The position numbers were made by a program, and so were the translations under genes. A DNA stretch of 64,000 nt from Bacillota bacterium (GTDB lineage Bacteria; Bacillota; Desulfotomaculia; Desulfotomaculales; Desulfohalotomaculaceae): contig VENI01000012.1 of NCBI GenBank assembly GCA_009711615.1, positions 1 to 64,000 of the forward strand, read 5' to 3'. The notes under the pieces were generated by a model, which ran no database searches, had not been told where the DNA came from, and saw only the letters and a program-made list of their open reading frames with translations. Of the stretch, positions 27,638-36,850 are shown piece after piece (the first letter of the stretch is position 1; every line of letters starts with the position of its first letter).

Positions 27638-29659
27638 TTAATTATTTACTGCCAAATCCACCTTCATGGCCACATTAGTTTTAAATATATGCTCAGCATT
27701 CTCTGCTGTAACACCAGTAATGATTTCATCCCCTACTTTTATGGAAACACCCTGATCACATTTTTCCAGGCAGAATGTTCCGTGCAAGTCAACATGTTCT
27801 TCCATGTCTAAATGTTTAATTAGCTCAGCAAACTTGTTCATTATATCATACGATCCTCTAAGATAACATCCGGTACCCACGCAAACTGATATTTGCACAG
27901 AATCACCCTTTTCCGAAGTATTGATGTCAATTGGTTTACCAGTAATCCTCCGTCGTGGTGTATAAGTGGTATGCAGATCATGATGAGTACCACTGGAACC
28001 AGCTCCACCAAACCATTCTTCTAATATTTTATTTACATAGATATTGTCTTGAGCTTTGTGAACCTGTTTTACAGCATCAAGATCATATATTTCCTTAAGC
28101 CTGCGTACTCTGGCTGCAGTGTCGTTGACATCCGGTTGACCACCGCCGCCAATACAGCCGCCAGGACAACTCATCACTTCCACCACGTGATAATCTGCCT
28201 CGCCGTTTTTAATTCGTTGAATTAACTTTTCTGCATTACCAATACCATTTACCACTGCTATCTTAACAGTGTTTCCGGCAACCTCAATTTCAGCTTCTTT
28301 TAAACCATCCATGCCACGTACTGGGTAAAAGTCCACTCTACCCACATCTTCTCCACCGATGTAACCGGCAACAAAACGCACAACGGATTCTGCAACACCA
28401 CCAGAAGCACCAAAGATCAATGCGCCGCCAGAGCCCATACCCAGTGGATTATCATAACCTACAGGATCCAATTCTTCAAAGATAACGCCCGCTTCTTTTA
28501 TCATCTGGGCCAGTTCTACGGTTGTCAACACTATATCCACGTCAGGTGATCCTTCAGTTTCAAACTCAGGACGTTTAGCCTCAAACTTTTTGGCAGTACA
28601 AGGCATTATAGAAATAGATACAACGTCTTTTGGTTCTTTACCAATTCTGCTTGCATAATGTTTTTTCACCATGGAACCAAACATCTGCTGTGGTGACCGA
28701 CAACTGGACAAATTGCCTAACAGGTCGGAATGGGCTTGCTCACTGTACTTAATCCAACCCGGACAGCAGGATGTGAACAGCGGTAGCTTGCCGCCATTTT
28801 TAAGACGATCCATAAACTCCATTGACTCCTCAATGGTGGTCATGTCTGCTGTAAATAGTGTATCAAATACTTTATCTGCACCAACCTTCTTTAATGCAGC
28901 TACCATTTTACCTGTTACATCACCAGTGTTGGCAGCAAATTCTTCACCCAGTGCCACTCTCACCGCTGGAGCAATCTGCACCACTACGGTTTTATCTGTG
29001 TCATAGATAGCTTCCCATGCTTTATCCACTTCAGACTTAACTGTTAATGCCCCGGTGGGACATACAGATACGCACTGGCCACAGTTAACACATGATACAT
29101 CGGCCAGTTTTTTATCAAAGGCAGTGGTAACTTGTGTTTCACTACCTCTAAAGGCAAAGTCCCAAACACCGATACCTTGAATCTCTTTACACATCCGTAC
29201 ACAGTCACCGCAAAGAATACATTTGTTAGGGTCTTTTATTATGCTACTGGCTGACTCATCAATGGGCAACTGTTCATCCCGGTTACCAAAGCGTACTTTT
29301 GTAACTCCAAACTGTTTAGCCAATTTTTGTAATTTACATGAAGTGCTCTTTGCACATGTGGGGCACTCCCTATCGTGGTTGGCCAACAGCAGTTCTATGA
29401 TCATCCGGCGTAACCGTCTTACCCGTTCGGTATTGGTACGAATAACCATGCCGTCCATCGGAACAGTGGAGCAGGAAGCCACCAGACCCATTTTCTCCAC
29501 TTCCACCATGCACAAGCGACAGGCACCGTAAATACTAAGTTCCGAATGATAACAGAATGTGGGTAACTCAACTCCCACCCTACGAGCTAATTCCAAAACA
29601 TTTTTAGCTTCGTTTATTTCAACAACCTGACCATCAATGGTCACTTTGCCCGTACTCAT
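27638..29659 (-). CDS. hydA: Electron-bifurcating [FeFe]-hydrogenase, catalytic subunit
   Basis: Catalytic subunit of the HydABC complex, 673 residues. N-terminal [2Fe-2S] (CYHSELSIYGACRLC), His-Cys [4Fe-4S] (HDRECPTCAKSTSC) and two [4Fe-4S] (CILCGDCVRMC, CVNCGQCVSVC) lead to an H-domain with intact TSCCPGWIKYSEQ, MPCTAKKFEAKRPE and SCPGGCIGGGGQP. A C-terminal thioredoxin-like [2Fe-2S] domain (CVGTGCYLRGS, CLEKC) follows, as in bifurcating HydA. With HydB and HydC it couples NADH and ferredoxin oxidation to H2 formation, or the reverse. Confidence 0.96.
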   Translation of the reverse strand: MSTGKVTIDGQVVEINEAKNVLELARRVGVELPTFCYHSELSIYGACRLCMVEVEKMGLVASCSTVPMDGMVIRTNTERVRRLRRMIIELLLANHDRECPTCAKSTSCKLQKLAKQFGVTKVRFGNRDEQLPIDESASSIIKDPNKCILCGDCVRMCKEIQGIGVWDFAFRGSETQVTTAFDKKLADVSCVNCGQCVSVCPTGALTVKSEVDKAWEAIYDTDKTVVVQIAPAVRVALGEEFAANTGDVTGKMVAALKKVGADKVFDTLFTADMTTIEESMEFMDRLKNGGKLPLFTSCCPGWIKYSEQAHSDLLGNLSSCRSPQQMFGSMVKKHYASRIGKEPKDVVSISIMPCTAKKFEAKRPEFETEGSPDVDIVLTTVELAQMIKEAGVIFEELDPVGYDNPLGMGSGGALIFGASGGVAESVVRFVAGYIGGEDVGRVDFYPVRGMDGLKEAEIEVAGNTVKIAVVNGIGNAEKLIQRIKNGEADYHVVEVMSCPGGCIGGGGQPDVNDTAARVRRLKEIYDLDAVKQVHKAQDNIYVNKILEEWFGGAGSSGTHHDLHTTYTPRRRITGKPIDINTSEKGDSVQISVCVGTGCYLRGSYDIMNKFAELIKHLDMEEHVDLHGTFCLEKCDQGVSIKVGDEIITGVTAENAEHIFKTNVAMKVDLAVNN

Positions 29660-29694
29660 TTTCTCACACTCCTTAGCAATCAGTTAATTGAAAA

Positions 29695-31575
29695 TTACGC
29701 GGTGTAAATGGCATCAAACTTACATTTTTCGATACATGTTCCGCACTTAGCACACTTAGATATATCAATGGTATGCGGCTCTTTCTTTTCACCAGTAATG
29801 GCTCCAGCAGGGCAAACCCGTGTACAAAGTCCGCATCCTTTACATTTTTCAGCATCTATAAAGTAATCCTGTAGATCTTTACAAGCTCCAGCTGGACACT
29901 TCTTATCCCTCACATGAGCTTCATATTCATCCCGGAAGTAACGGAGTGTGGTCAACACCGGGTTAGGTGCTGTTTTACCAAGACCGCACAGAGAACCATC
30001 TTGAATAATATATGCCATTTCTTCCAGCAGAGCCAAATCTTCTTCCGTGGCTTGGCCCTTAGTGATTGAAGTAAGAATTTCCAACATCCGTTTAGTACCC
30101 TCACGACATGGTACGCACTTACCACATGATTCGCTTTGCACAAAGCCCATAAAGAACTTGGCCACTTCCACCATACAGGTATCTTTACCCATAACCACCA
30201 GTCCACCGGATCCAATCATGGCACCTACTTTTTTCAGTTCATCATAATCCAGCTTTAGATCCAGATGATCTTCGGTTAAACAACCGCCTGAAGGCCCACC
30301 AATTTGTACCGCTTTGTATTCCTTGCCTTCAACCAGGCCTCCACCTATATCAAAAACTACTTCTTTAAGGGTCATACCCATGGGAACTTCAACTAAACCA
30401 GTGTGGGCGACCTGCCCGGCCAAGGCAAAGGTTTTGGTACCGGGGCTACCTTCTGTACCAAAGGCTTTAAACCACTTACCACCGTTTAATAAGATAGAAG
30501 ATAGGTTAGCCAGGGTTTCCACGTTGTTAATGATTGTAGGACAACCCCAAAGGCCTTTGTTAGCCGGAAATGGTGGCCTTGGGCGAGGCATACCCCTCTC
30601 ACCTTCAATGGATGCGATAAGAGCAGTTTCTTCGCCACAAACAAAGGCGCCGGCACCTTCTTTTATATTCATCTTAAATGAGAAGTCTGTACCTAATACG
30701 CTTTCTCCTAGTAAACCCATTTCTTCAGCATCGGCAATGGCTTTTTTCAAACGTTTTACTGCCAGTGGATATTCTGCCCTAACATATATGTAACCTTCAT
30801 TAGCACCGATGGCATAACCGGCAATCATCATGCCTTCCAGCACTCGGTGAGGGTCACCTTCCATCACGCTACGATCCATGAAAGCACCGGGGTCGCCTTC
30901 GTCACCGTTACAAATGATATACTTTTTATCTCCCTTGGCTGCTGCAGCAAAACCCCACTTGCGTCCGGTGGGGAAACCGCCGCCACCACGGCCACGTAAC
31001 CCAGAATCTAAAACTTCGTTTATAACCTGATCTGATTTCAATTCAAAAAGAGTTTTAGCAATGGCCTGGTAACCGTCATGAGCAATATAGTCGTAAATGT
31101 CATCGGGGTTAATTCTACCGCAATGCTCCAGTGCTACCCTGGTTTGCTTTTTATAGAATGGTACTTCATCCTGGGTCTTTACCACTTCCCCGGTTACCGG
31201 GTGCTTGTACAATAGTCTATCAACCAACTGACCGTCAACTAAATGCTGATTTACAATATCATCCACATCAGATTCTTTTACATGGTGATAAAACGTTCCC
31301 TGTGGTTCAATACGAACCAGTGGACCCATTTGGCAAAAACCGTGACAACCACTAATATTTACAGCACATGGCTCATCTTCTTTTTCTTCCATTAACATCA
31401 CTTTAACATTTAAGCCTTTTTCCGCTAACTGTTCCTTTAAGGCATCATATACTTTTAGTGAACCACTGGCCACACAGCCAGTACCGGCACAAACTAACAC
31501 TCTTGTTTTTTCTTTGTTTAGCGCCTCTTTTGTTTCTTTTTGTAATTTAATTAAATCTTCACGAGATTTAAGCAT
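29695..31575 (-). CDS. hydB: Bifurcating hydrogenase NADH/FMN subunit (NuoF-like)
   Basis: A 626-residue NuoF-like subunit. It has an N-terminal [2Fe-2S] thioredoxin-like domain (CAGTGCVASGS, CHGFC), then the NADH/FMN core (GLRGRGGGGFPTGRKW, ICNGDEGDPGAFMDR, EGAGAFVCGEETALI). The 4Fe-4S site ESCGKCVPCREG and two C-terminal ferredoxin motifs (CKGCGLCTRVCP, CAKCGTCIEKC) follow. The FMN is the likely bifurcation site of the complex. AAGGAGG lies before the ATG. It follows hydC by about 18 bp. Confidence 0.95.
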   Translation of the reverse strand: MLKSREDLIKLQKETKEALNKEKTRVLVCAGTGCVASGSLKVYDALKEQLAEKGLNVKVMLMEEKEDEPCAVNISGCHGFCQMGPLVRIEPQGTFYHHVKESDVDDIVNQHLVDGQLVDRLLYKHPVTGEVVKTQDEVPFYKKQTRVALEHCGRINPDDIYDYIAHDGYQAIAKTLFELKSDQVINEVLDSGLRGRGGGGFPTGRKWGFAAAAKGDKKYIICNGDEGDPGAFMDRSVMEGDPHRVLEGMMIAGYAIGANEGYIYVRAEYPLAVKRLKKAIADAEEMGLLGESVLGTDFSFKMNIKEGAGAFVCGEETALIASIEGERGMPRPRPPFPANKGLWGCPTIINNVETLANLSSILLNGGKWFKAFGTEGSPGTKTFALAGQVAHTGLVEVPMGMTLKEVVFDIGGGLVEGKEYKAVQIGGPSGGCLTEDHLDLKLDYDELKKVGAMIGSGGLVVMGKDTCMVEVAKFFMGFVQSESCGKCVPCREGTKRMLEILTSITKGQATEEDLALLEEMAYIIQDGSLCGLGKTAPNPVLTTLRYFRDEYEAHVRDKKCPAGACKDLQDYFIDAEKCKGCGLCTRVCPAGAITGEKKEPHTIDISKCAKCGTCIEKCKFDAIYTA

Positions 31576-31593
31576 GTCGCTGCCTCCTTGTAC

Positions 31594-32076
31594 TTAACCC
31601 TCTTCTTTAAGCTTTTTTACCACTTCTAAAATACCATCGGGAGTCATCTGCCCGTATACTGCATCATCATTAACTGTTACCACAGGAGCCAAGCCACAGG
31701 CACCCAGGCAAGATACTCTTTCAACTGTAAATTGTAAATCTTCAGTAGTTACTTGAGTTTCTAGTAATTGCAAATCTTTCTTTACAGCAAAGTTAAGGGG
31801 TTCTGAACCCCTTACGTGACAGGCAGTACCATCACAGATTTTGATTACGTACTTGCCTTTGGGAATAAGTGAAAATTGCGCATAAAACGTGGCCACCCCG
31901 TAAACAGCAGCCGGTGGAAGTTTCATAGCGGTGGCTACGTAAGTGAGCACCTCTTCCGGTAAATAACGGTATTCCTCCTGCACTTCCTGCAGGATAGGAA
32001 TAAGGTGTGAGGTTTTTCCCTCATGCTTGTCAATGATTTCCTGAAGTCTCTGAAACTTTCTTTGCGGCGATTCCAT
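31594..32076 (-). CDS. hydC: Bifurcating hydrogenase small [2Fe-2S] subunit (NuoE-like)
   Basis: A 160-residue NuoE/HydC protein. A helical N-terminus (LIPILQEVQEEYRYLPEEVL) is followed by a thioredoxin-like [2Fe-2S] domain with cysteines in CDGTACHVRGS and SCLGACGLAPVVTVND. It completes the HydABC trimer and is first in the order hydC-hydB-hydA. A 50-bp gap separates it from the upstream cupin-HTH gene, so both may be one transcript from the strong promoter at 32735. Confidence 0.94.
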   Translation of the reverse strand: MESPQRKFQRLQEIIDKHEGKTSHLIPILQEVQEEYRYLPEEVLTYVATAMKLPPAAVYGVATFYAQFSLIPKGKYVIKICDGTACHVRGSEPLNFAVKKDLQLLETQVTTEDLQFTVERVSCLGACGLAPVVTVNDDAVYGQMTPDGILEVVKKLKEEG

Positions 32077-32126
32077 ACACCAAAGCCCCCTTAATTCGTG
32101 TTTACTGTATGATTATTAAACTAAAC

Positions 32127-32678
32127 TTATATACCGGGTGGGCTAACCACCCATAAACCCCTGGCTTTTTCCTCTCCCACATTTCTTAAAGCGGTGGGAT
32201 TATCAAATATGAAGTAAGCTGCATCTTCTGCCTCCACTACATACTTGGTATCCTTAACAGTCACTTCCACTTTTCCTTGAAAAACATAGACAAAGTCTTC
32301 ATGAGATCCAGAGAATGCAGGAAGGTCAACCTTCTCTTCTCCTACATCCAATTCAAAAACCAGTGGCTGCATTTTCTTATTCCTGCTTCCCAAAAAAGTT
32401 AGCATTTCCAACTTAACTTTTTCACTTGCAGACGCCAAACGCTTGCGGTTACTCTTGCGTATTATCACCCACTCTTCTGGAAGTTTCTCTTCAATTAACA
32501 AACTAATGCTAGTATTTAGTGCATTGGCAATACTTTTTAACGTCGAAAAGGAAGGGGAAACTTTGTTTTGTTCCAACTGGTAAATAAAGCTAGCCGTTAC
32601 CCCCACCTGTTGAGCCAATTGTCGAACACTTAAATTATTATTTAAGCGCAGCTGTTTAATTCTCTCACCAAGTGTCAT
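32127..32678 (-). CDS. XRE-cupin transcriptional regulator
   Basis: A 183-residue regulator with an N-terminal HTH (LGERIKQLRLNNNLSVRQLA, QQVGVTASFIYQLEQNKVSP) and a C-terminal cupin (residues 105-178, FVYVFQGKVEVTV). A middle Lys/Arg-rich segment links them. It lies directly upstream of hydC and is divergent from dinB. Control of the hydrogenase operon is a reasonable guess from position only. The ATG follows AGGGGGCG. Confidence 0.85.
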   Translation of the reverse strand: MTLGERIKQLRLNNNLSVRQLAQQVGVTASFIYQLEQNKVSPSFSTLKSIANALNTSISLLIEEKLPEEWVIIRKSNRKRLASASEKVKLEMLTFLGSRNKKMQPLVFELDVGEEKVDLPAFSGSHEDFVYVFQGKVEVTVKDTKYVVEAEDAAYFIFDNPTALRNVGEEKARGLWVVSPPGI

Positions 32679-32734
32679 AGGCGCCCCCTATTTTTTCTAC
32701 CCTTCCGAAAAATCTGAATATTTTATGTTTTTTA

Positions 32735-32764
32735 TTATATTCTGATTACTTTACAAGTGTCAAG
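32735..32764 (-). promoter_or_regulatory. Sigma-A promoter of the cupin-HTH/hydrogenase unit
   Basis: On the minus strand a perfect TTGACA (32764-32759), an 18-bp spacer and a perfect TATAAT (32740-32735). It lies about 55 nt before the regulator start. Confidence 0.85.
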
Positions 32765-32854
32765 TGATTCTTTACATTTTAAATTTATTATTACTAAAAC
32801 AAAGCGTACACCCCTATTATGACAGCCTGGTTAATTTTTCAACTAAATGCTACA

Positions 32855-32884
32855 TTGCTCTCGAACTAATGTTTGGTGTATAAT
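32855..32884 (+). promoter_or_regulatory. dinB promoter with LexA (SOS) box
   Basis: CGAAC-TAAT-GTTTG at 32862-32875 differs at one base from the Firmicute LexA/DinR operator CGAACNNNNGTTCG. It lies between a weak -35 (TTGCTC, 32855) and TATAAT (32879-32884). A repressor bound here would block the polymerase. Confidence 0.8.
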
Positions 32885-32891
32885 GTTACCT

Positions 32892-34097
32892 ATGAAACAA
32901 AAAATTATTATGCTCATTGATATGAATAGTTTTTTTGCCTCAGTGCATCAAGCCCTAGACCCTTCTTTACAGCACAAACCGGTTATTGTCTGCGGTGATC
33001 CGGCCAAACGACATGGTATTGTGCTGGCTGCCTCTTACGAAGCCAAAAGGCCTTATGGCATTAAAACAGGTATGACAGTCAGCGAAGCCAGACAAAAATG
33101 CCCCGGCGCCATATTTATTTCACCCCAATACCGCAGTTATGTAGATTTTTCCACTAGAATACTTAACATTTTGCAGGATTACAGCCCTTTGGTGGAACCC
33201 TACAGCATTGATGAAGCCTTTATTGACATTACCGGTTGTATAAATTTATTGGGAAAGCCCCAGCAGATAGCAAAAAATATAAAGGGTGATATCGCAAACC
33301 AAATAGGAATTATGTGTAGCGTCGGTATTGGTCCAAACAAACTGCTGGCCAAAATGGCTGCAGATTTTGAAAAGCCAGACGGGTTAACAGTTTTAACCGC
33401 GGAAGATATACCTGACAAACTATGGCCACTGCCAGTAAGGGAGTTATTTGGAGTGGGAAGTAGGTATGAGAAGCATTTTAGAAAGTTAAACATTAAAACC
33501 ATTGGTGATTTAGCTCACTTTCCACTGGAGATATTAAAAAAGAAATTCGGATTAATGGGAGAGATTCTACACCTCTCGGCCAACGGCATTGACTACAGCC
33601 CGGTTGAACCTTCTAATATGGAATATATTAAAAGTATTGGTAATCAAATCACCCTCCCCCGGGATTACAGTGGGTTTGATGAAATAAAAGTAATTGTACT
33701 GGAATTGGCCGAGCAAATCTGCCACCGGGCCAGAGCGGTAAATTCTTTAGGCAAAACAGTATCTTTAACTTTAAAAGATAATTACTTCATCACCAGAAGC
33801 CATGCTACCACCATGCCACAGCCTTCAAACATAACTAATGAAGTATACCAAGCAGCTCTAGAGATAATGAAGACCCATTGGGGTAAAAACGCTAGAGTGA
33901 GGGCGGTGGGTTTAACCCTTTCTAATCTTACCGATAACAAATCACGGCAGTTAAGAATTGACAATGACATTATCAAGCAAGAAGAACTAGAAAAAGCTTG
34001 TGATGCAATAAAAACCCGCTGGGGATACGGGGCAATCAAAAGAGCAACATCCTTAACAGATTTGGGAGGATATTATGAAAGAAAAGAAAATAGATAA
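32892..34097 (+). CDS. dinB: Y-family DNA polymerase IV
   Basis: Translesion polymerase of 401 residues. Catalytic acidic residues lie in LIDMNSFFASVHQ and YSIDEAFIDITG; KTGMTVSEARQKCP and the HhH region GVGSRYEKHFRKLNIKTIGD follow, then the little-finger domain. The upstream operator indicates SOS control. ATG 32892 lies only 8 bases after the -10, so the mRNA is probably leaderless; no ribosome site is seen. An ATG three codons upstream (32883) falls inside the -10 and is unlikely. Confidence 0.92.
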   Translation: MKQKIIMLIDMNSFFASVHQALDPSLQHKPVIVCGDPAKRHGIVLAASYEAKRPYGIKTGMTVSEARQKCPGAIFISPQYRSYVDFSTRILNILQDYSPLVEPYSIDEAFIDITGCINLLGKPQQIAKNIKGDIANQIGIMCSVGIGPNKLLAKMAADFEKPDGLTVLTAEDIPDKLWPLPVRELFGVGSRYEKHFRKLNIKTIGDLAHFPLEILKKKFGLMGEILHLSANGIDYSPVEPSNMEYIKSIGNQITLPRDYSGFDEIKVIVLELAEQICHRARAVNSLGKTVSLTLKDNYFITRSHATTMPQPSNITNEVYQAALEIMKTHWGKNARVRAVGLTLSNLTDNKSRQLRIDNDIIKQEELEKACDAIKTRWGYGAIKRATSLTDLGGYYERKENR

Positions 34098-34410
34098 ATA
34101 TTATAAAAATAACTTCTTGTACCGCAGCCATACCATGATGCTTCCCGAAATGCACGAGAAAACCATTCACCTTTGCCAAGACTGTTCATTTTTTGTCAAG
34201 ATAATCGGCAAACAAGAAAATAAAAGTGCCTGTATTAAGCCTATTCCTATCTATAAAAATAAAGCTAAAGGTCCACGGCCAGAAATAGATATTTATGAAA
34301 TTTTAAAACACATTTCTTCCAAAGAGTTGATGCATTTGGTAGAAACCAGCTCGGCGCACAAAACCGCCTGTTCGGAGTTTGTTAAATATTCAGGAGTCAG
34401 AAGTCAGTAG
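34075..34410 (+). CDS. Conserved-looking small Cys protein overlapping dinB
   Basis: A 111-residue protein with no family that I recognise. It overlaps the 3' end of dinB by 23 bp on the same strand, so it is in the SOS unit. Four cysteines (CQDC, SACIKP, TACSEF) could bind zinc or a cluster; the rest is rich in Lys and His. A ribosome site GGGAGG lies 6 nt before the ATG. The last residues (SGVRSQ) come from a heptamer repeat array, so the repeat has probably replaced the original end. YolD-like dinB partners exist in bacilli, but I see no similarity to them. Confidence 0.6.
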   Translation: MKEKKIDKYYKNNFLYRSHTMMLPEMHEKTIHLCQDCSFFVKIIGKQENKSACIKPIPIYKNKAKGPRPEIDIYEILKHISSKELMHLVETSSAHKTACSEFVKYSGVRSQ

Positions 34411-34442
34411 TCAGTAGTCAGTAGTCAGTAGTCAGTAGTCAG
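34391..34442 (+). repeat. Heptamer repeat array (AGTCAGT)n after dinB unit
   Basis: CAGGAGTCAGAAGTCAG is followed by five further copies of TAGTCAG, a 7-bp tandem array. The stop codon of the upstream gene lies inside it. It has the same sense orientation as the arrays after hemL, ahbB and ahbD. Confidence 0.85.
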
Positions 34443-34514
34443 AATAAGAATAAAACATTTAAAGACTTGCATGTATGGAGAATCCGTACTTGTAAGTTCT
34501 TGCAATTTATCAAT

Positions 34515-34537
34515 TATCCGGGGTGTTAACCCCGGAT
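34515..34537 (+). terminator. Terminator downstream of the dinB unit
   Basis: ATCCGGGGT-GTTA-ACCCCGGAT type palindrome followed on the plus strand by TAGTTATTTTTCTG. It also touches the stop of the converging VanZ gene. Confidence 0.7.
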
Positions 34538-35040
34538 TAGTTATTTTTCTGTCTAAAGTTATTTATTAGTTCCGTAAAAGTAAGCCGCACCAGTGCCAGT
34601 ATAACCCCTAAACTATCAATACCCACATCAAGCCACTTACCTGCCCGACCGGGTACAAAGCTTTGGTGTATTTCATCAATTACCGCCACCCCCAACGTTA
34701 TCAGCCCAGTTAATACAAATACTGAGTAAAACCTTTTCAAATAGCTTCCCAATAAAAGAAAAACTGAAATAGTAAACACAAAGAATACAACCACATGGGC
34801 TATTTTCCGAACAATAAATTCAGACAGGTTGGGATGTTGCCTTAACACATCATATATCGGCCTTAATTTCTCGGAGTACTCTATTTTAGCTAACAGCACC
34901 TTGGCATTAATACCATGGTCAATTAAAAAGTAGTGTACCTTCTTTAGCACAGGAATGGCCAGTAAGTTAGGTTGAGATGACAGATACCACAACGAAAGAG
35001 CTACAAATATCAGCATCACCCAGGCAATTAATTTCTTCAT
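34537..35040 (-). CDS. VanZ-like membrane protein
   Basis: A 167-residue protein with an N-terminal membrane segment (LIAWVMLIFVALSLWYL) and three more in the second half. The VanZ features are RKIAHVVVFFVFTISVFLLL and DEIHQSFVPGRAGKWLDVGI. VanZ proteins are linked to teicoplanin tolerance in some strains, but the family function is not known. It is a single gene, divergent from the L,D-transpeptidase gene and convergent with the dinB unit. Confidence 0.85.
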   Translation of the reverse strand: MKKLIAWVMLIFVALSLWYLSSQPNLLAIPVLKKVHYFLIDHGINAKVLLAKIEYSEKLRPIYDVLRQHPNLSEFIVRKIAHVVVFFVFTISVFLLLGSYLKRFYSVFVLTGLITLGVAVIDEIHQSFVPGRAGKWLDVGIDSLGVILALVRLTFTELINNFRQKNN

Positions 35041-35189
35041 ATACTCCCCCCTATCTAAACAGTTATTTCCATAATATCACATATTAAAATTGTTTATAAT
35101 CAAATATTCTTTAAATCCTTGCTGAGTAGCTAAATAAGTCATATAATGTAGTTAATTGATTGAATTATATACTTTATGGGGGATTTTAT

Positions 35190-36047
35190 ATGAGCAAAAA
35201 GAAATTTTACAGTATTCCTGTTATTATAATATCTTTACTGCTTGCCTTATCATATTTACCAGGCACCCTTGAATCCACAGTGCATACAGAAGATCCACCA
35301 AAGGAAGATAATGAACAGGTAAAGGTGGACAAGCCCTCGGAACCAGCTGATGAACAACAAAATGACCCCCTAGACCCAGAAAAAATTGTAGCCATGGTAA
35401 AACCAGCGGTGGTAAAAGCAAAAATCACTGCTGATACAGATGTATATAATAACTATAACTCCCAACAGGTAATAGGACAGTTATCTGAAGGGGATAAAGT
35501 TGAAATTGTTAAAGATAAAGGTTACCAGTGGTATTATGTCAAAAGCAATAACTTAACCGGTTGGGTGCCGTACAAGGTGCTATCCATTCCATCAGACCCA
35601 AATACCAATGATGATGAAATGACCACCGAACAAGTGGAAGCCTTTGCAAATATAAAAGGCTTTGAAAGTGATACCAATTATCTAGTTTGGGTGGATATCA
35701 ACCGTCAATTGACCCATATATTAACTGGTAAAAAGGAAAACTGGAAACTCGCTAAAACCATGCCCTCCGCAACTGGCAAAAACGTCTCCCCCACTTTAAG
35801 GGGTACATTTACCATTAAGGAAAGGGGCAACTGGTTCTATTCACCCCAGTTTGAAAGTGGTGCCAAGTACTGGGTTCGATACGACGGTGCATACCTGTTC
35901 CATACAGTGGCCATGGACAAGAACCAAAAGGTCAAAGACCCCACTTTAGGGGAAAGAGCTTCTTCCGGTTGCATTAGACTGGCAGTGGAAAATGCTAAAT
36001 GGATATATAACAACATCCCCAGTGGCACAAAAGTATTTGTTAACTAG
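35190..36047 (+). CDS. L,D-transpeptidase with SH3 domain (YkuD family)
   Basis: A 285-residue exported enzyme that makes 3-3 peptidoglycan cross-links or attaches proteins. An N-terminal anchor (IPVIIISLLLALSYLPG) is followed by an acidic, proline-rich linker and an SH3b domain (residues 75-130, GYQWYYVKSNNLTGWVPYKV). The C-terminal YkuD domain keeps the active site LFHTVA and ASSGCIRL (His, Ser-x-Gly-Cys-x-Arg). ATG 35190 lies 6 nt after GGGGGA. The linker suggests the catalytic part reaches into the wall. Confidence 0.92.
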   Translation: MSKKKFYSIPVIIISLLLALSYLPGTLESTVHTEDPPKEDNEQVKVDKPSEPADEQQNDPLDPEKIVAMVKPAVVKAKITADTDVYNNYNSQQVIGQLSEGDKVEIVKDKGYQWYYVKSNNLTGWVPYKVLSIPSDPNTNDDEMTTEQVEAFANIKGFESDTNYLVWVDINRQLTHILTGKKENWKLAKTMPSATGKNVSPTLRGTFTIKERGNWFYSPQFESGAKYWVRYDGAYLFHTVAMDKNQKVKDPTLGERASSGCIRLAVENAKWIYNNIPSGTKVFVN

Positions 36048-36054
36048 TTAAAGA

Positions 36055-36079
36055 ATCCCACCGCAGCAAACGGTGGGAT
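36055..36079 (+). terminator. Terminator of the L,D-transpeptidase gene
   Basis: ATCCCACCG-CAGCAAA-CGGTGGGAT followed by TTATATTT, eight bases after the stop. Confidence 0.8.
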
Positions 36080-36106
36080 TTATATTTATGTTAGGAGAGA
36101 ATAACC

Positions 36107-36850
36107 TTGTTCGCAAAACATTTCGATAAACTAAACTTAGACTATAGCATTGAATATAAAACGAAAAAGAATATCGCAATATATGTAGATATTAATGGAG
36201 TTAGGGTCACCGCACCCCACAGAACCAGCATTAAACACATAGAAGACCTGCTACTTAAAAAATCTTCCTGGATACTTAAAAAACTGCACCAGATGGATGA
36301 AACAAAACAGTTAGTAACTTATAAGGAGTTCACCACCGGCGAAGAAATACCATACTTGGATAATAATTACCCTCTGGTAGTTACATCCAAAAGCAATATT
36401 AAAAAAGCTTCATTATCATTTCAAAACAGCTGCTTCACAGCAGAAATCCCAGACAATTACTCTAGCACGGAAAGAAAAACAGCATTAAAGCAGTTACTTA
36501 TAAAATGGTATAAAACCCAAGGCAAAAACGACATCCAAGAAAGACTGAAATATCTCTGTCCCAAACTTGGAAAACACCCCTCAAAAGTAACAGTTAAAGA
36601 ACAAAAAACACTTTGGGGTAGCTGTAACCCAATAAGAAAAACCATCAATATTAACTGGAGAATATTGATGGCCCCTATAGAAATAGTAGATTATATTATT
36701 GTACATGAACTGGCCCACTTACATCATCCCAATCACTCACCCGAGTTTTGGCGTACTGTCAGCTCAATACTGCCGGATTATAAGGAACGAAGATCTTGGC
36801 TTAAAAAACATGGTATAACATTAGATCTGCATACTAAGTTTAAAAACTAA
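36107..36850 (+). CDS. YgjP-type zinc metallopeptidase (DUF45)
   Basis: A 247-residue protein of the SprT-like/YgjP family. The zinc motif is HELAHLHHPNHSPEFW (HExxH), preceded by LWGSCNPIRKTININWRILM, both typical. The N-terminal half is a beta-rich domain of unknown role. Substrate is not known. The start is TTG at 36107, 7 nt after GGAGAG. Its stop overlaps the converging phosphoesterase gene by four bases. Confidence 0.9.
   Translation: MFAKHFDKLNLDYSIEYKTKKNIAIYVDINGVRVTAPHRTSIKHIEDLLLKKSSWILKKLHQMDETKQLVTYKEFTTGEEIPYLDNNYPLVVTSKSNIKKASLSFQNSCFTAEIPDNYSSTERKTALKQLLIKWYKTQGKNDIQERLKYLCPKLGKHPSKVTVKEQKTLWGSCNPIRKTININWRILMAPIEIVDYIIVHELAHLHHPNHSPEFWRTVSSILPDYKERRSWLKKHGITLDLHTKFKN

Noticed and set aside
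30314-30793. Plus-strand open frame of 159 codons opposite hydB
   Set aside because: It is the antisense of conserved NuoF-type sequence, rich in Pro and Ser as such shadows are.
34391-34442. Short regular repeats that could be mistaken for a CRISPR array
   Set aside because: The unit is 7 bp with no spacers and no cas genes lie nearby; it belongs to the heptamer family.
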